In this document: positions 23,578 through 31,508 of the stretch, in pieces
Position numbering within the stretch: position 1 is the stretch's first letter
Layout: every line of letters starts with the position of its first letter
Source of the DNA: Sphaerochaetaceae bacterium
Lineage (GTDB): Bacteria; Spirochaetota; Spirochaetia; Sphaerochaetales; Sphaerochaetaceae
Assembly (NCBI GenBank): GCA_024698005.1
Contig: JAILRW010000037.1
Location: 1-51,499, forward strand
Reading direction: 5' to 3'
DNA: 51,499 bases
The notes under the pieces: model-generated
The model's input: the letters and a program-made list of their open reading frames with translations, nothing else
Database searches by the model: none
Told to the model about the DNA's origin: nothing
Translations under genes and position numbers: made by a program

Positions 23578-25238
23578 GATTTACCCTTCTTGATAAACTT
23601 CAGGACAGCCCCAATGATCAAAAGAGCACCACTGAGGTAAATAGAGACAAAGGCAAACAGATCTGGATGATTTACATAGAATGTATTATCTCTCTCAGAA
23701 CTGTAGACAGGTACATCATAAATGTGCCAGGTCATCTTGAACTGTTCAACAGGATCAACAATCTTACCAGTTGGCAATATCATACATGTGAGACCTGAAT
23801 TTGTACTTCTTACCATACTCTTTCTTGTCTCGACAGAGCGCAGTGTTGCAATTGCAGCGTGCTGTATAGCAGCCTCTGCACAACCAGACCAGCGGTCATT
23901 TGTCAAGTTGACAATAACTTCTGCGCCATTCTTTACAAATTCTGCACTGTGGAAGCCGAATGTGTCCTCGTAACAGATAGGAGTCGAGAACTTTACACCT
24001 GCTGCCTCAAAGACTACAGGTTCATCACCAGGGAGCCACCAATTGTAATCATTGGCAAGGAGCATCTTATAAAGCCAAGGAAGCTGCTTTTCATATGGGA
24101 AGTGTTCAGTGAAAGGAACAAGGTGCTGTTTTGCATAGCTCTCCTTGATTCTGCCTTCATCGAAAAGAATTACTGTATTGTAGTCGATCCTATTGAGATC
24201 ACCATCCTCGAGAACAGGTCCTTTTGTTGGGTCCTTAAGTACCCCGCGAGGATTACCTGTTATAAGTGGAAGGCCAAGCTCTTCACCAAAATCGACGAAC
24301 TCCTTGACAAGGGCTGCAGTCTTTTCATTACTTGAAATCTTATCAGTCTCCTCATAGGAGTAGCTCATATGCCAATCTACAGAAGGGATGAACGCTGTTT
24401 CAGACCAGACAACTACTTCAGGATCTCTTCTTATAGCTTCAAGAGAGAGCCTTCTAAGATTACTGAAGTTGCTTCTATATGTCTCGAGACCACCCTTCCA
24501 GGAGTCATGGTTGTGCTGGATTGTAGCAACTCTCCAGGTTCTGTCTGCCTCTTCGTTGGACCACTTTCCAACCTTTACGAAACCGAAAATCAACCAGATT
24601 ATGAAGAGAACAATATATACAATAGGGAAAATCCTATTCTTCTTGATGTAATTTACAATTGATTTATCCTCACCACAGAAAATATCTGCTACATAGCGAG
24701 CAAGGAAGGCCTGAGGGAGAATGAGCATGAATATGATGCCCCAGACGCCGGTAATCTCAGCGATCTGCATCAGAGGTAGGTATCTGTATAGGGTGTAGCC
24801 AATATTGCCATATGGATAACCAGCGAACCAGCTTTCTGCAAGGTATGCGTATGCAACCCAGATGAGAGCCTGAAGGATATAACCATGTTTTCTAAAGAAA
24901 CGATCTGCGGCCTTGAGGGCTAGGAACAACAGGACCATTTCGCTTCCCTTGATTATGGTTACAATCAAGATGGCAAGCTTATGGAACCCAGGAAGCCAAT
25001 AGTTAAAAAAAAGATAGAATGAAACACCGAAGATAAAACCATAGATACCACTAGCAGGTACTGAGGTGTTCCTGATTATTGCAAGCACTGGAATGAGTGC
25101 AAAAAAGGCTATAAAGCCGAAACCTTTGCTGGTAACGAATCCAGGAAAAGCCAATGAATATATAAATGCGGATAAAATTAATATAAAAACCTCAGAACAG
25201 TAGGTTCTGAGGTTTCTTCTGTTATAAAAGTTCTTCAA
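23574..25238 (-). CDS. lnt: Apolipoprotein N-acyltransferase
   Basis: A 554-residue inner-membrane enzyme that adds the third acyl chain to lipoproteins. Several N-terminal spans (to about residue 210) are followed by a periplasmic nitrilase-like domain with all three catalytic residues in context: Glu in VVWSETAFIP, Lys in YAKQHLVPF and Cys in TPICYEDTFG. A last span near the end re-anchors it. The start was moved to a TTG at 25236-25238, 20 bases past the HU-like gene, with GGAG 9 bases upstream; the only in-frame ATG lies inside that gene with no ribosome binding site. Even so, the HU terminator falls inside the first 20 codons. It is translationally coupled to cinA. Confidence 0.85.
   Translation of the reverse strand: MKNFYNRRNLRTYCSEVFILILSAFIYSLAFPGFVTSKGFGFIAFFALIPVLAIIRNTSVPASGIYGFIFGVSFYLFFNYWLPGFHKLAILIVTIIKGSEMVLLFLALKAADRFFRKHGYILQALIWVAYAYLAESWFAGYPYGNIGYTLYRYLPLMQIAEITGVWGIIFMLILPQAFLARYVADIFCGEDKSIVNYIKKNRIFPIVYIVLFIIWLIFGFVKVGKWSNEEADRTWRVATIQHNHDSWKGGLETYRSNFSNLRRLSLEAIRRDPEVVVWSETAFIPSVDWHMSYSYEETDKISSNEKTAALVKEFVDFGEELGLPLITGNPRGVLKDPTKGPVLEDGDLNRIDYNTVILFDEGRIKESYAKQHLVPFTEHFPYEKQLPWLYKMLLANDYNWWLPGDEPVVFEAAGVKFSTPICYEDTFGFHSAEFVKNGAEVIVNLTNDRWSGCAEAAIQHAAIATLRSVETRKSMVRSTNSGLTCMILPTGKIVDPVEQFKMTWHIYDVPVYSSERDNTFYVNHPDLFAFVSIYLSGALLIIGAVLKFIKKGKS
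25188..25214 (-). terminator. Terminator of the HU/IHF gene inside the start of lnt
   Basis: A perfect 11-base-pair stem AACCTCAGAAC/GTTCTGAGGTT with a 5-base loop is followed on the minus strand by TTTTATATT. It lies about 45 bases past the HU-like stop codon. It also encodes roughly codons 9-17 of lnt, so translation of lnt should compete with hairpin formation. Confidence 0.8.
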
Positions 25239-25258
25239 AACAGATTTCTCCAATAATC

Positions 25259-25582
25259 TTATTCGAAATCTTCTGCTGCAGAATCGCGAAGATTCCATAC
25301 GGAATCCTTGAGTTCCTTTCCTGGACGGAAAATTGCAACTCCATGTGTATCTACAGCGACCAGATCACCGGTCTTTGGATTACGGGCCTTTTCTCTGCCT
25401 TTTCTAGTTCTTACTTCAAAAGTACCAAACCCACGAAGCTCAATAACTCTGTCATCCTTGAGTCCATCTTTAATCTCTTCGAACAGTTCATCGATTACCT
25501 GATGGATATCGGTTCTAGGGATTCCGAGCTTGTTATGAAGACTTTCAATCATAGCAGCTTTGGTAAGCTTCTCTTTTTCCAT
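25259..25582 (-). CDS. HU/IHF-family nucleoid DNA-binding protein
   Basis: A 107-residue histone-like protein that bends DNA as a dimer. It begins with the helical part LTKAAMIESLHNKLGIPRTDIHQVIDELFEEIKD and continues with GFGTFEVRTRKGREKARNPKTGD, the beta-arm that inserts Pro into the minor groove. It has a short acidic C-terminal tail (AAEDFE). The sequence does not let me choose between HU and IHF. AGGAG precedes the ATG. It ends in a strong hairpin terminator placed inside the lnt start region. Confidence 0.93.
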   Translation of the reverse strand: MEKEKLTKAAMIESLHNKLGIPRTDIHQVIDELFEEIKDGLKDDRVIELRGFGTFEVRTRKGREKARNPKTGDLVAVDTHGVAIFRPGKELKDSVWNLRDSAAEDFE

Positions 25583-25676
25583 GATAAACTCCTAGGAATC
25601 TTGATTGTCTTTTTCCCGTTAACACACCATTTAGTTGTAAATGGATACGAGTGTACAGCTAGTATTAGTACTAACC

Positions 25677-25937
25677 TTATGCAAGCTTAGCAAAAGCGTG
25701 ATACATTCTGGACTTCTTTCTGCTAGCTGTGTTTCTGTGAAGAACACCCTTGCTTGCAGCGCTATCCAAAAGCTTGAAGCTGAGAGCCATAGCAGCCTGT
25801 GCATCTTCCTTGTTGTTAGCAGCAACTGCAGCATCGAACTTCTTGATAGCAGTTCTGACTGCACTCTTTACCATACGGTTATGCATTCTGCGCTTGGTAT
25901 TCTGGCGCTCTCTCTTTTCAGCGGACTTGTTAGACAC
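25677..25937 (-). CDS. rpsT: Ribosomal protein S20
   Basis: An 86-residue small-subunit protein: basic helical start SNKSAEKRERQNTKRRMHNRMVKSAVRT, then the three-helix bundle ending SRKKSRMYHAFAKLA. The start codon is GTG with GGAGG 7 bases upstream. A weak start is also known in E. coli S20 (UUG), where it matters for autoregulation, and here a small hairpin sits just before the ribosome binding site. A clear promoter lies 84 bases upstream. It stands alone between the HU-like and RicT-like genes. Confidence 0.97.
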   Translation of the reverse strand: MSNKSAEKRERQNTKRRMHNRMVKSAVRTAIKKFDAAVAANNKEDAQAAMALSFKLLDSAASKGVLHRNTASRKKSRMYHAFAKLA

Positions 25938-25951
25938 TTTATTCCTCCGAT

Positions 25952-25973
25952 CTAAAATACTTTTCGATTTTAG
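25952..25973 (-). promoter_or_regulatory. Leader hairpin just upstream of the rpsT ribosome binding site
   Basis: CTAAAAT and ATTTTAG form a perfect 7-base-pair stem with an 8-base loop ending 3 bases before GGAGG. It could take part in translational control of S20 together with the GTG start. Confidence 0.35.
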
Positions 25974-26020
25974 TTTATTTCTTTTGTATTACAACTTTTA
26001 CTAAAGCTGCGCGATTAACA

Positions 26021-26049
26021 AAACTAGCAAAAAACCTAACTTCGGTCAA
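26021..26049 (-). promoter_or_regulatory. Sigma-70 type promoter of rpsT
   Basis: TTGACC, a 17-base spacer and TAGTTT are present on the minus strand, giving a leader of about 76 bases. The -35 box forms one arm of an inverted repeat GGTCAA-15-TTGACC at 26044-26070. Confidence 0.6.
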
Positions 26050-26078
26050 GACAGATTGACAACATTGACCAACTTTCT

Positions 26079-27080
26079 TCATTCAGCACTGAAGAGTTCC
26101 TCTTCAAACTCCTCATCTACCTCCCAGTGACCAGTGTCAGAATTGAAGTAAATATATTCGAAAGGAATATTCACACTTCTTCCTTCACTGCCGCTCACTG
26201 TTATCTTTCTTGAGAGAATATTGATTGTAGAAACCCTCCAAAGCTCCCGGTCAAGCTTGATTCTTGAGCCTTCTGGTGGGCAATTTGCCTTCTCCTCCAC
26301 ATAGTAATCATATTCGTATGCAAGACAGCAGAGCAATTTTCCACATGGCCCTGATATCTTTGAGGAGTTGAGAGAAAGATCCTGTTCCTTTGCCATCTTG
26401 ATCTGGATCTGTTGTCCATTTGCATTGAAGCAGTGACAACAGAAATCACGACCACAGACTGAAAGGCCTCCGAGCATGCTAGCCTCATCTCTGTCCCCTA
26501 CTTGTCTGAGTTCGATTCTCATCTTGAAGACAGAAACCAGATCCTTTACAAGATCCCTGAAATCAACTCTGCCATCGGAATAGAAGAAGAAGATTACCTT
26601 TGGCTCTCCTAGCAGGAAGTGTGCACTTATGAGCTTCATATCGAGCTTGTGCTTCTTCACCTTCTCCCTGCAGATTTCAAGGGCATAGTCCTCCTTGCTC
26701 GCATTCTCTCTTGCCTTGTTTATCTCAGCTGGAGTTGCTATATGGTCAAGCCAGGTAACATCTCCACTGACCTTGACCTTCTGGTTTGCTCTACAATTGA
26801 CCTCGGCACAAACTTCACAGCCAGAGTCACCACCTGCACAGGAGCCAAAATGCAGGCAAGCTCCTGTAATATTTGGATTTCCTGGCTCATATCTCTTCTT
26901 GCCAACAGGAGCAGGACCTATTACAACACCAAGGTCAAGCCCATATTTGGTCTCGTACACTACCTGGCAGCCCACAAAGAGCTCATTATCCCAGGCAGCA
27001 AGCATTTTATCATTATAGGAAGTATTCTTGACCACATAGACGTAGGCAAGTTCATCCTTTTCAACTACTTTCTTAGCCAT
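26079..27080 (-). CDS. PSP1-domain protein, RicT/YaaT-like, with extra cysteine cluster
   Basis: A 333-residue protein of the PSP1 family. In Bacillus the homologue RicT works with RicA and RicF in an Fe-S-containing complex that guides RNase Y and affects development. The family core is present: LGGLSVCGRDFCCHCF (204-218, C209, C214, C215, C217) and GPCGKLLCCLAYE (244-256, C246, C251, C252). An added segment at 75-96 has five cysteines (C75, C81, C88, C91, C96) within the PSP1 domain and may hold a second metal cluster. The RNase Y gene lies 13 kb away. No RicA or RicF homologue is in the window. It is divergent from the dus gene. Confidence 0.85.
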   Translation of the reverse strand: MAKKVVEKDELAYVYVVKNTSYNDKMLAAWDNELFVGCQVVYETKYGLDLGVVIGPAPVGKKRYEPGNPNITGACLHFGSCAGGDSGCEVCAEVNCRANQKVKVSGDVTWLDHIATPAEINKARENASKEDYALEICREKVKKHKLDMKLISAHFLLGEPKVIFFFYSDGRVDFRDLVKDLVSVFKMRIELRQVGDRDEASMLGGLSVCGRDFCCHCFNANGQQIQIKMAKEQDLSLNSSKISGPCGKLLCCLAYEYDYYVEEKANCPPEGSRIKLDRELWRVSTINILSRKITVSGSEGRSVNIPFEYIYFNSDTGHWEVDEEFEEELFSAE

Positions 27081-27170
27081 GAGATAAAACTATCATGGCC
27101 ATTGAAGTTTAGCAAGCTAGTCGAAATATCTTGCTTTACAAAATAAACATTTTAGGTTTTGCTATCACTC

Positions 27171-28130
27171 ATGAATATCGACAAGATAAATTTCAGATCC
27201 AATCTTTTCCTTGCACCTCTTGCAGGCTACACAGATGGAGCCTTCAGAAGAATAGCAACCGAGCATGGAGCAGGCTGCTGCGTAACTGAGATGGTCTCTG
27301 CAGAGGGTTTAGCTAGGGGAAATGATAAGACAGCAGATCTTCTTGAACGCTTTGAAGGCGAAAAGGAGCTTATAATGCAGCTCTTTGGACCTGATGTTGA
27401 TCCATTTACTCGCTGCCTTGATAGCATACTGAAATACAATCCAACCATGATCGATATCAACTGTGGCTGTCCTGTTCCCAAGGTAGTAAAGACTGGTGCT
27501 GGATCTGCTATGATGAGAAATCCTGAGAAGATTGGCCAAATTGTCTCTTTCCTCACCAAGAACTCTGATGTCCCTGTTTCTGTAAAATTCCGTCTCGGAT
27601 GGGACCTGGCAAGTGAGAACTATCTCGAGTTTGCTCACGTCTGCGTAGATAACGGAGCAAAGCTGTTGACCTTGCATGCAAGAACAAGAAGCCAAGGATA
27701 TTCAGGAAAAGCTGACTGGTCAAAGCTCAAGAGGCTCAAAGAAGAGTTTTCCAATACTGATGTAAAAATCTTTGGATCAGGAGATGTGTTCACAGCAGAG
27801 GATGCAATAAGGATGCTGGATGAAACACATTGCGATGGGGTCATGTTCGCACGTGGCGCTATCGGCAACCCATTCATATTCTCTCAGACTCTTTCACTTC
27901 TGGAAGGCAAAGAGTATTCAAGACCAACTACTGCTGAAATAGTCAGGACAATCCTCACCCACTACGACTACATGGCTGAAATCTTTGATGAAAAAACTGC
28001 AGGCCATGAGATGAGAAAACATGTTTGTGCATATGTTAAGGGAATTCCAGGTTCTAGCCGTGTAAAGGCTGAAATTGTCAAATCTGTTACTCGTGATGAG
28101 TATCTTAAAGCACTAGAAAGCTTAAAATAA
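27171..28130 (+). CDS. dus: tRNA-dihydrouridine synthase (DusB-like)
   Basis: A 319-residue FMN enzyme that reduces uridines in the tRNA D-loop. The TIM barrel opens LFLAPLAGYTDGAFRRI, with VTEMVSAEGL, LIMQLFG and IDINCGCPVPKVVKTGAGSAMM; the catalytic Cys is about residue 100 (NCGCP). Later motifs are VSVKFRLGWD, LHARTRSQGYSG and GVMFARGAIGNPFIF. A TTG 12 bases earlier is in frame but lies too close to the only AGG, so the ATG at 27171 was chosen; the Shine-Dalgarno sequence is weak. It is divergent from the RicT-like gene and 64 bases before the PurD-like gene. Confidence 0.94.
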   Translation: MNIDKINFRSNLFLAPLAGYTDGAFRRIATEHGAGCCVTEMVSAEGLARGNDKTADLLERFEGEKELIMQLFGPDVDPFTRCLDSILKYNPTMIDINCGCPVPKVVKTGAGSAMMRNPEKIGQIVSFLTKNSDVPVSVKFRLGWDLASENYLEFAHVCVDNGAKLLTLHARTRSQGYSGKADWSKLKRLKEEFSNTDVKIFGSGDVFTAEDAIRMLDETHCDGVMFARGAIGNPFIFSQTLSLLEGKEYSRPTTAEIVRTILTHYDYMAEIFDEKTAGHEMRKHVCAYVKGIPGSSRVKAEIVKSVTRDEYLKALESLK

Positions 28131-28194
28131 TAAAAACTTTTATTTGACTGTGAAATAATCGATAGTTTAGCATTTTCTTTACGGAGGTGCTGGA

Positions 28195-29484
28195 ATGCGT
28201 GTTCTTATTCTTGGTTCTGGAGCGAAAGACCATGCCATTGCATGGTGGTTCTCAAAGTCTGACCTAATTACAGATCTTTATATTGCACCTGGAAATGTAG
28301 CGACCAGCAAGTTTGCAACAAACCTACCACACATCAATCCTGCTGATTCTATCCAGGTCTATAGAGCTTGTGTCGCTTTCAAGATAGACCATGTTTTCAT
28401 TGGAACAGAGGCTCCTCTACTTACCGGCGTAGTAGATTACCTCAACCAGAGGGGCATAGACACATTTGGAACTCCAACAAGAGCATTGAAGCTGGAAAGC
28501 GACAGAGCTTTTGCAAGAGCTTTCACAGATAGACATAACATACTTACACCAAGAAGAAACCTTTTTGAAACCTATGAAGCTCTCGAGTCCTTCCTCAAGC
28601 GTAACGAGGGAGAGCGATATGTGCTGAAATCCAATACAGTTGCACCTTCAAGAGTCATGCTCGATTCAAGAGACTCCAATGCGCTCTTATCCTTCGCAAA
28701 GGAACTTCTGAAAAAGGGTCCTGTACTTCTCGAAGAGCATATCAAAGGTCTTTCCATAACCTGCACCTTACTTGTAGACAACAATGGATATCTGATGCTC
28801 CCTCTGACAAGCGACTACATGTTCACAAGTGATAATGAGGGCCTGCCAACAGGTGGCATGGGTGCAATCTGTCCAATCAACCCAGGAGAAGAGGTAGACG
28901 ATAATATTAAGAATCTGGTAGTCGAACCAACAATCTACGGCATGAAAGTCGAAGGTCTCTCCTACAAGGGTGTTCTCACAATTTCAATTGTTGTAAGCGA
29001 AGATAATCACCCATATGTTGTTGACTACCATATGCGTTTCAATGACCCTGCTAGCCAGGCTATCGTCCCTCTCATCAAGAACGATGCAGTTAAACTTTTA
29101 ATAGCCATGAAAGAGGATAAGATAGCACAACAGACCCTCGAACTTACAAATGAGTCTACTGTTGCTGTTGTAATTGCTTCTGAAGGCTACCCTATGAATC
29201 CTATAACCAACAAGAAGATCGAGCCTGTCAATCCTCTTCTTCTTTTCAACGTCTTCGACACCCTTCCAATGGTATTTACAGGCGCTGTAATTGGGGATGA
29301 AGCAGATGAACTCAAAACAAGTGGAGGAAGAAACTTCACCCTCGTTGGTAGAGGATTAAATATAAAAGCGGCAAACGAGAACGTCTACCGCCATATAGAT
29401 AAGATTAAATTCCAGGGTTCTTGGTACAGGAATGACATCGGAACAAAGTTCTTTGTCAATCCTGAAGATGAATTCAATTTTTAA
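28195..29484 (+). CDS. Divergent PurD-like ATP-grasp protein
   Basis: A 429-residue homologue of phosphoribosylamine-glycine ligase along its full length (start MRVLILGSGAKDHAIAW, IAPGN at 30-34, GTPTRALKLESDRAFAR, PTGGMGAICP at 218-227). Several active-site signatures are lost. The usual KADGLAAGKGV reads KSNTVAPSRVM (145-155). The metal-binding ENxRFGDPETQ reads DYHMRFNDPASQ (277-288), changing Glu to Asp, Asn to His and the DPE Glu to Ala. GGAGG lies 6 bases before the ATG. No other purine gene is in the window. It may be inactive for purine synthesis or act on another substrate. The end overlaps the convergent rlmB by 11 bases. Confidence 0.75.
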   Translation: MRVLILGSGAKDHAIAWWFSKSDLITDLYIAPGNVATSKFATNLPHINPADSIQVYRACVAFKIDHVFIGTEAPLLTGVVDYLNQRGIDTFGTPTRALKLESDRAFARAFTDRHNILTPRRNLFETYEALESFLKRNEGERYVLKSNTVAPSRVMLDSRDSNALLSFAKELLKKGPVLLEEHIKGLSITCTLLVDNNGYLMLPLTSDYMFTSDNEGLPTGGMGAICPINPGEEVDDNIKNLVVEPTIYGMKVEGLSYKGVLTISIVVSEDNHPYVVDYHMRFNDPASQAIVPLIKNDAVKLLIAMKEDKIAQQTLELTNESTVAVVIASEGYPMNPITNKKIEPVNPLLLFNVFDTLPMVFTGAVIGDEADELKTSGGRNFTLVGRGLNIKAANENVYRHIDKIKFQGSWYRNDIGTKFFVNPEDEFNF

Positions 29485-30220
29485 CTCTTCTGAACTCGTA
29501 AAGTAGAATGCCACATGCAACGGATACATTGAGAGAATCGATGTGTCCGCTCATTGGTATGCTTGTTATGTAGTCACACTTCTTTCTAACAAGCTGACTA
29601 ATACCATCACCCTCACTACCCATTACGATGACACTTCTTTTTGCGAACTTTGTATCATAAGAGCTCTCACCTGCCATATCAGCACCATATACCCAGAAAC
29701 CATTGTCCTTGAGTGTATCGATCTCTCTGTTGAGATTGGTAACTACGGCCATCTGTACATACTGAGCTGCACCAGAAGATACCTTCTGAACAGTCTCATT
29801 GGCCTGGACACTTCTTCTTTCTGGAATAATTACAAGGTCGACCCCAAACTGGTCTGCAGAACGCAGAATTGCACCAAGGTTATGTGGATCAGTGATACCA
29901 TCCAGCATCAACACAAGCGCACCCTGGTCAGGCCCCAGAGAGGAACAGAAATCCTTTACTGAGATCTCCTGAATCCTGGAAGCTCCCTTTCTTGGACCAC
30001 CGAGGTCAAGCACTGCCCCTCTGTGATCAACATCAGGCATCATCCTGTCCATCTCGACACGTGCAATCTTTCTGACTGCAACTTTACCTGAGAATCTAGC
30101 TTCTCTCTCGAGAGCTGCAATTCTCTCTCCGCCGCCGCGGACAATAAATAGTGTAGAACCAGCTCCCGCTTTCTTGAGAGCCTCCTCTATAGCATGAAAA
30201 CCGTAAATCTTTTCGCCCAT
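29474..30220 (-). CDS. rlmB: RlmB/TrmH-family 2'-O-ribose methyltransferase
   Basis: A 248-residue SPOUT methyltransferase. Residues 1-75 are the substrate-binding domain (GEKIYGFHAIEEAL, a family-typical start). The SPOUT domain has LMLDGITDPHNLGAILRSADQFGVD, VIMGSEGDGIS and IPMSGHIDSLNVSVACGILLYEF, the knot motifs that bind S-adenosylmethionine. The likely target is a guanosine in 23S rRNA, as for E. coli RlmB, but other TrmH-group RNAs are possible. No Shine-Dalgarno sequence precedes the ATG, and the best promoter would start transcription 2-4 bases before it. The 3' end overlaps the PurD-like gene. Confidence 0.93.
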   Translation of the reverse strand: MGEKIYGFHAIEEALKKAGAGSTLFIVRGGGERIAALEREARFSGKVAVRKIARVEMDRMMPDVDHRGAVLDLGGPRKGASRIQEISVKDFCSSLGPDQGALVLMLDGITDPHNLGAILRSADQFGVDLVIIPERRSVQANETVQKVSSGAAQYVQMAVVTNLNREIDTLKDNGFWVYGADMAGESSYDTKFAKRSVIVMGSEGDGISQLVRKKCDYITSIPMSGHIDSLNVSVACGILLYEFRRVKN

Positions 30221-30229
30221 AATGGGGAT

Positions 30230-30258
30230 AAATTACAGTCAAAAGTAATTTTATTCAA
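30230..30258 (-). promoter_or_regulatory. Promoter of rlmB, implying a near-leaderless message
   Basis: TTGAAT, a 17-base spacer and TAATTT are present on the minus strand. The expected start, about 7 bases past the -10 box, lies within 2-4 bases of the rlmB ATG. Confidence 0.5.
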
Positions 30259-30284
30259 GACATAAAATAAGAACAAAAGAAAAA

Positions 30285-30303
30285 GGAGCACATCACGTGC
30301 TCC
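30285..30303 (-). terminator. Intrinsic terminator of the dnaK-dnaJ transcript
   Basis: A perfect 7-base-pair stem GGAGCAC/GTGCTCC with an ATCAC loop is followed on the minus strand by TTTTTCTTTTG. It starts 12 bases after the dnaJ stop. Confidence 0.85.
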
Positions 30304-30314
30304 CTATATCTCAG

Positions 30315-31439
30315 TTAATTCTCAAATGGAATTGGATCTGGGGTTGTATTTTCCCCGATAGTCTCCGAAAGTTCCCTCATGAGCTTCTTTGCCTTCATAT
30401 CCAGCGCACCAAGCTTAGGTGTCTGAACAAGTATGTGAAGATACATATCTCCACGGTTGTTCACGCTGCCTCTGAAGGAAGGAACCCCGCGACCACGCAA
30501 GCGAAGAGGTTTTCCAGACTGGATTCCAGCAGGAACACTCACCTTGACCTTTCCACCATCGATTACAGGAACCTCGATCTCGCAACCAAGGGATGCCTGC
30601 ATGAAAGAAATTGGAACCTGCAGATGCAGATCTCTATCCTCTCTGATGAAATACTTGTCATCCTTGACGCTTACAACAATGACAAGATCTCCAGAAGGAC
30701 CACCATTCTTACCTGCGTTGCCCTTTCCTCTTGCAACAAGCTGTGTTCCATCATCAGAACCTACAGGAATTGTTACAGCAAGCTTCTCCTGCTTTCTCAT
30801 AACACCTGTACCGTGACAGGAAGAGCAAGGATTTTCAATTGTATGACCAGCGCCATGACAGGTTGGACAGGTAGTTATTGTCTGGAAAAATCCACCACCG
30901 TGAGCTACCTGGCCACGACCACCACAGGTTGGACAGGTCTTGGTACCTGTACCACCTGTACCATGACAAGTATCACAAGCTACATCATGTGAATAAGAGA
31001 CATCTACCTTTGTTCCAAAAATAGCGTCATGGAGAGAGATCTGAACATTGTACTGTAAAGATGAACCTCTCTGAGGACCACCCTGAGCACTGCCACCTCT
31101 CATGCCACCGCCAAAGAACTGGGAGAAGATGTCACCAAAACCGGAGGAACCAAAGATATCTTCAAAACCTGAGAATCCTGAGAAGCCCTGACGATTGAAG
31201 CCTGCCTGGGAAGGATCAACACCAGCAAATCCAAAACGGTCATAATTTGCTCTCTTTGTCTTATCCCTGAGAACATCATAGGCCTCGGTTGCTTCCTTGA
31301 ACTTCTCCTCTGCTTCCTTATCATTTGGGTGTGTATCTGGATGGTTTGCCATAGCAAGCTTTCTATAAGCCTTCTTGAGCTCTTCATCACTTGCGTCCTT
31401 GCTAACTCCCAGAACTTCATAATAATCACGTTTTGCCAT
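30315..31439 (-). CDS. dnaJ: Chaperone DnaJ (Hsp40)
   Basis: A 374-residue type I J-protein that delivers unfolded substrates to DnaK and triggers ATP hydrolysis. The J domain (1-70) has HPD at 33-35. A Gly/Phe-rich linker follows (about 75-125, [13 protein letters not shown]). Four CxxCxGxG zinc repeats then appear in order ([32 protein letters not shown]), then the two beta domains. It lies 69 bases after dnaK on the same strand, with a hairpin in the gap, and is followed by a terminator. GAGAGGA precedes the ATG. Confidence 0.98.
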   Translation of the reverse strand: MAKRDYYEVLGVSKDASDEELKKAYRKLAMANHPDTHPNDKEAEEKFKEATEAYDVLRDKTKRANYDRFGFAGVDPSQAGFNRQGFSGFSGFEDIFGSSGFGDIFSQFFGGGMRGGSAQGGPQRGSSLQYNVQISLHDAIFGTKVDVSYSHDVACDTCHGTGGTGTKTCPTCGGRGQVAHGGGFFQTITTCPTCHGAGHTIENPCSSCHGTGVMRKQEKLAVTIPVGSDDGTQLVARGKGNAGKNGGPSGDLVIVVSVKDDKYFIREDRDLHLQVPISFMQASLGCEIEVPVIDGGKVKVSVPAGIQSGKPLRLRGRGVPSFRGSVNNRGDMYLHILVQTPKLGALDMKAKKLMRELSETIGENTTPDPIPFEN

Positions 31440-31458
31440 AATTTCCTCTCAACGACGA

Positions 31459-31482
31459 ACATGCCGGCTTGTACCGGCATGT
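31459..31482 (-). other. Strong hairpin between dnaK and dnaJ
   Basis: ACATGCCGG and CCGGCATGT form a perfect 9-base-pair GC-rich stem with a 6-base loop. No T-run follows on the minus strand, so it is more likely to protect the dnaK 3' end or mark a processing site than to end transcription. Confidence 0.5.
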
Positions 31483-31508
31483 CCCCCACTCTACACTAAT
31501 TTTGCAGA

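Noticed and set aside
28131-28160. Possible terminator after dus (AATAAAA/TTTTATT)
   Set aside because: The stem is all A-T and no T-run follows, so it is not a credible terminator.
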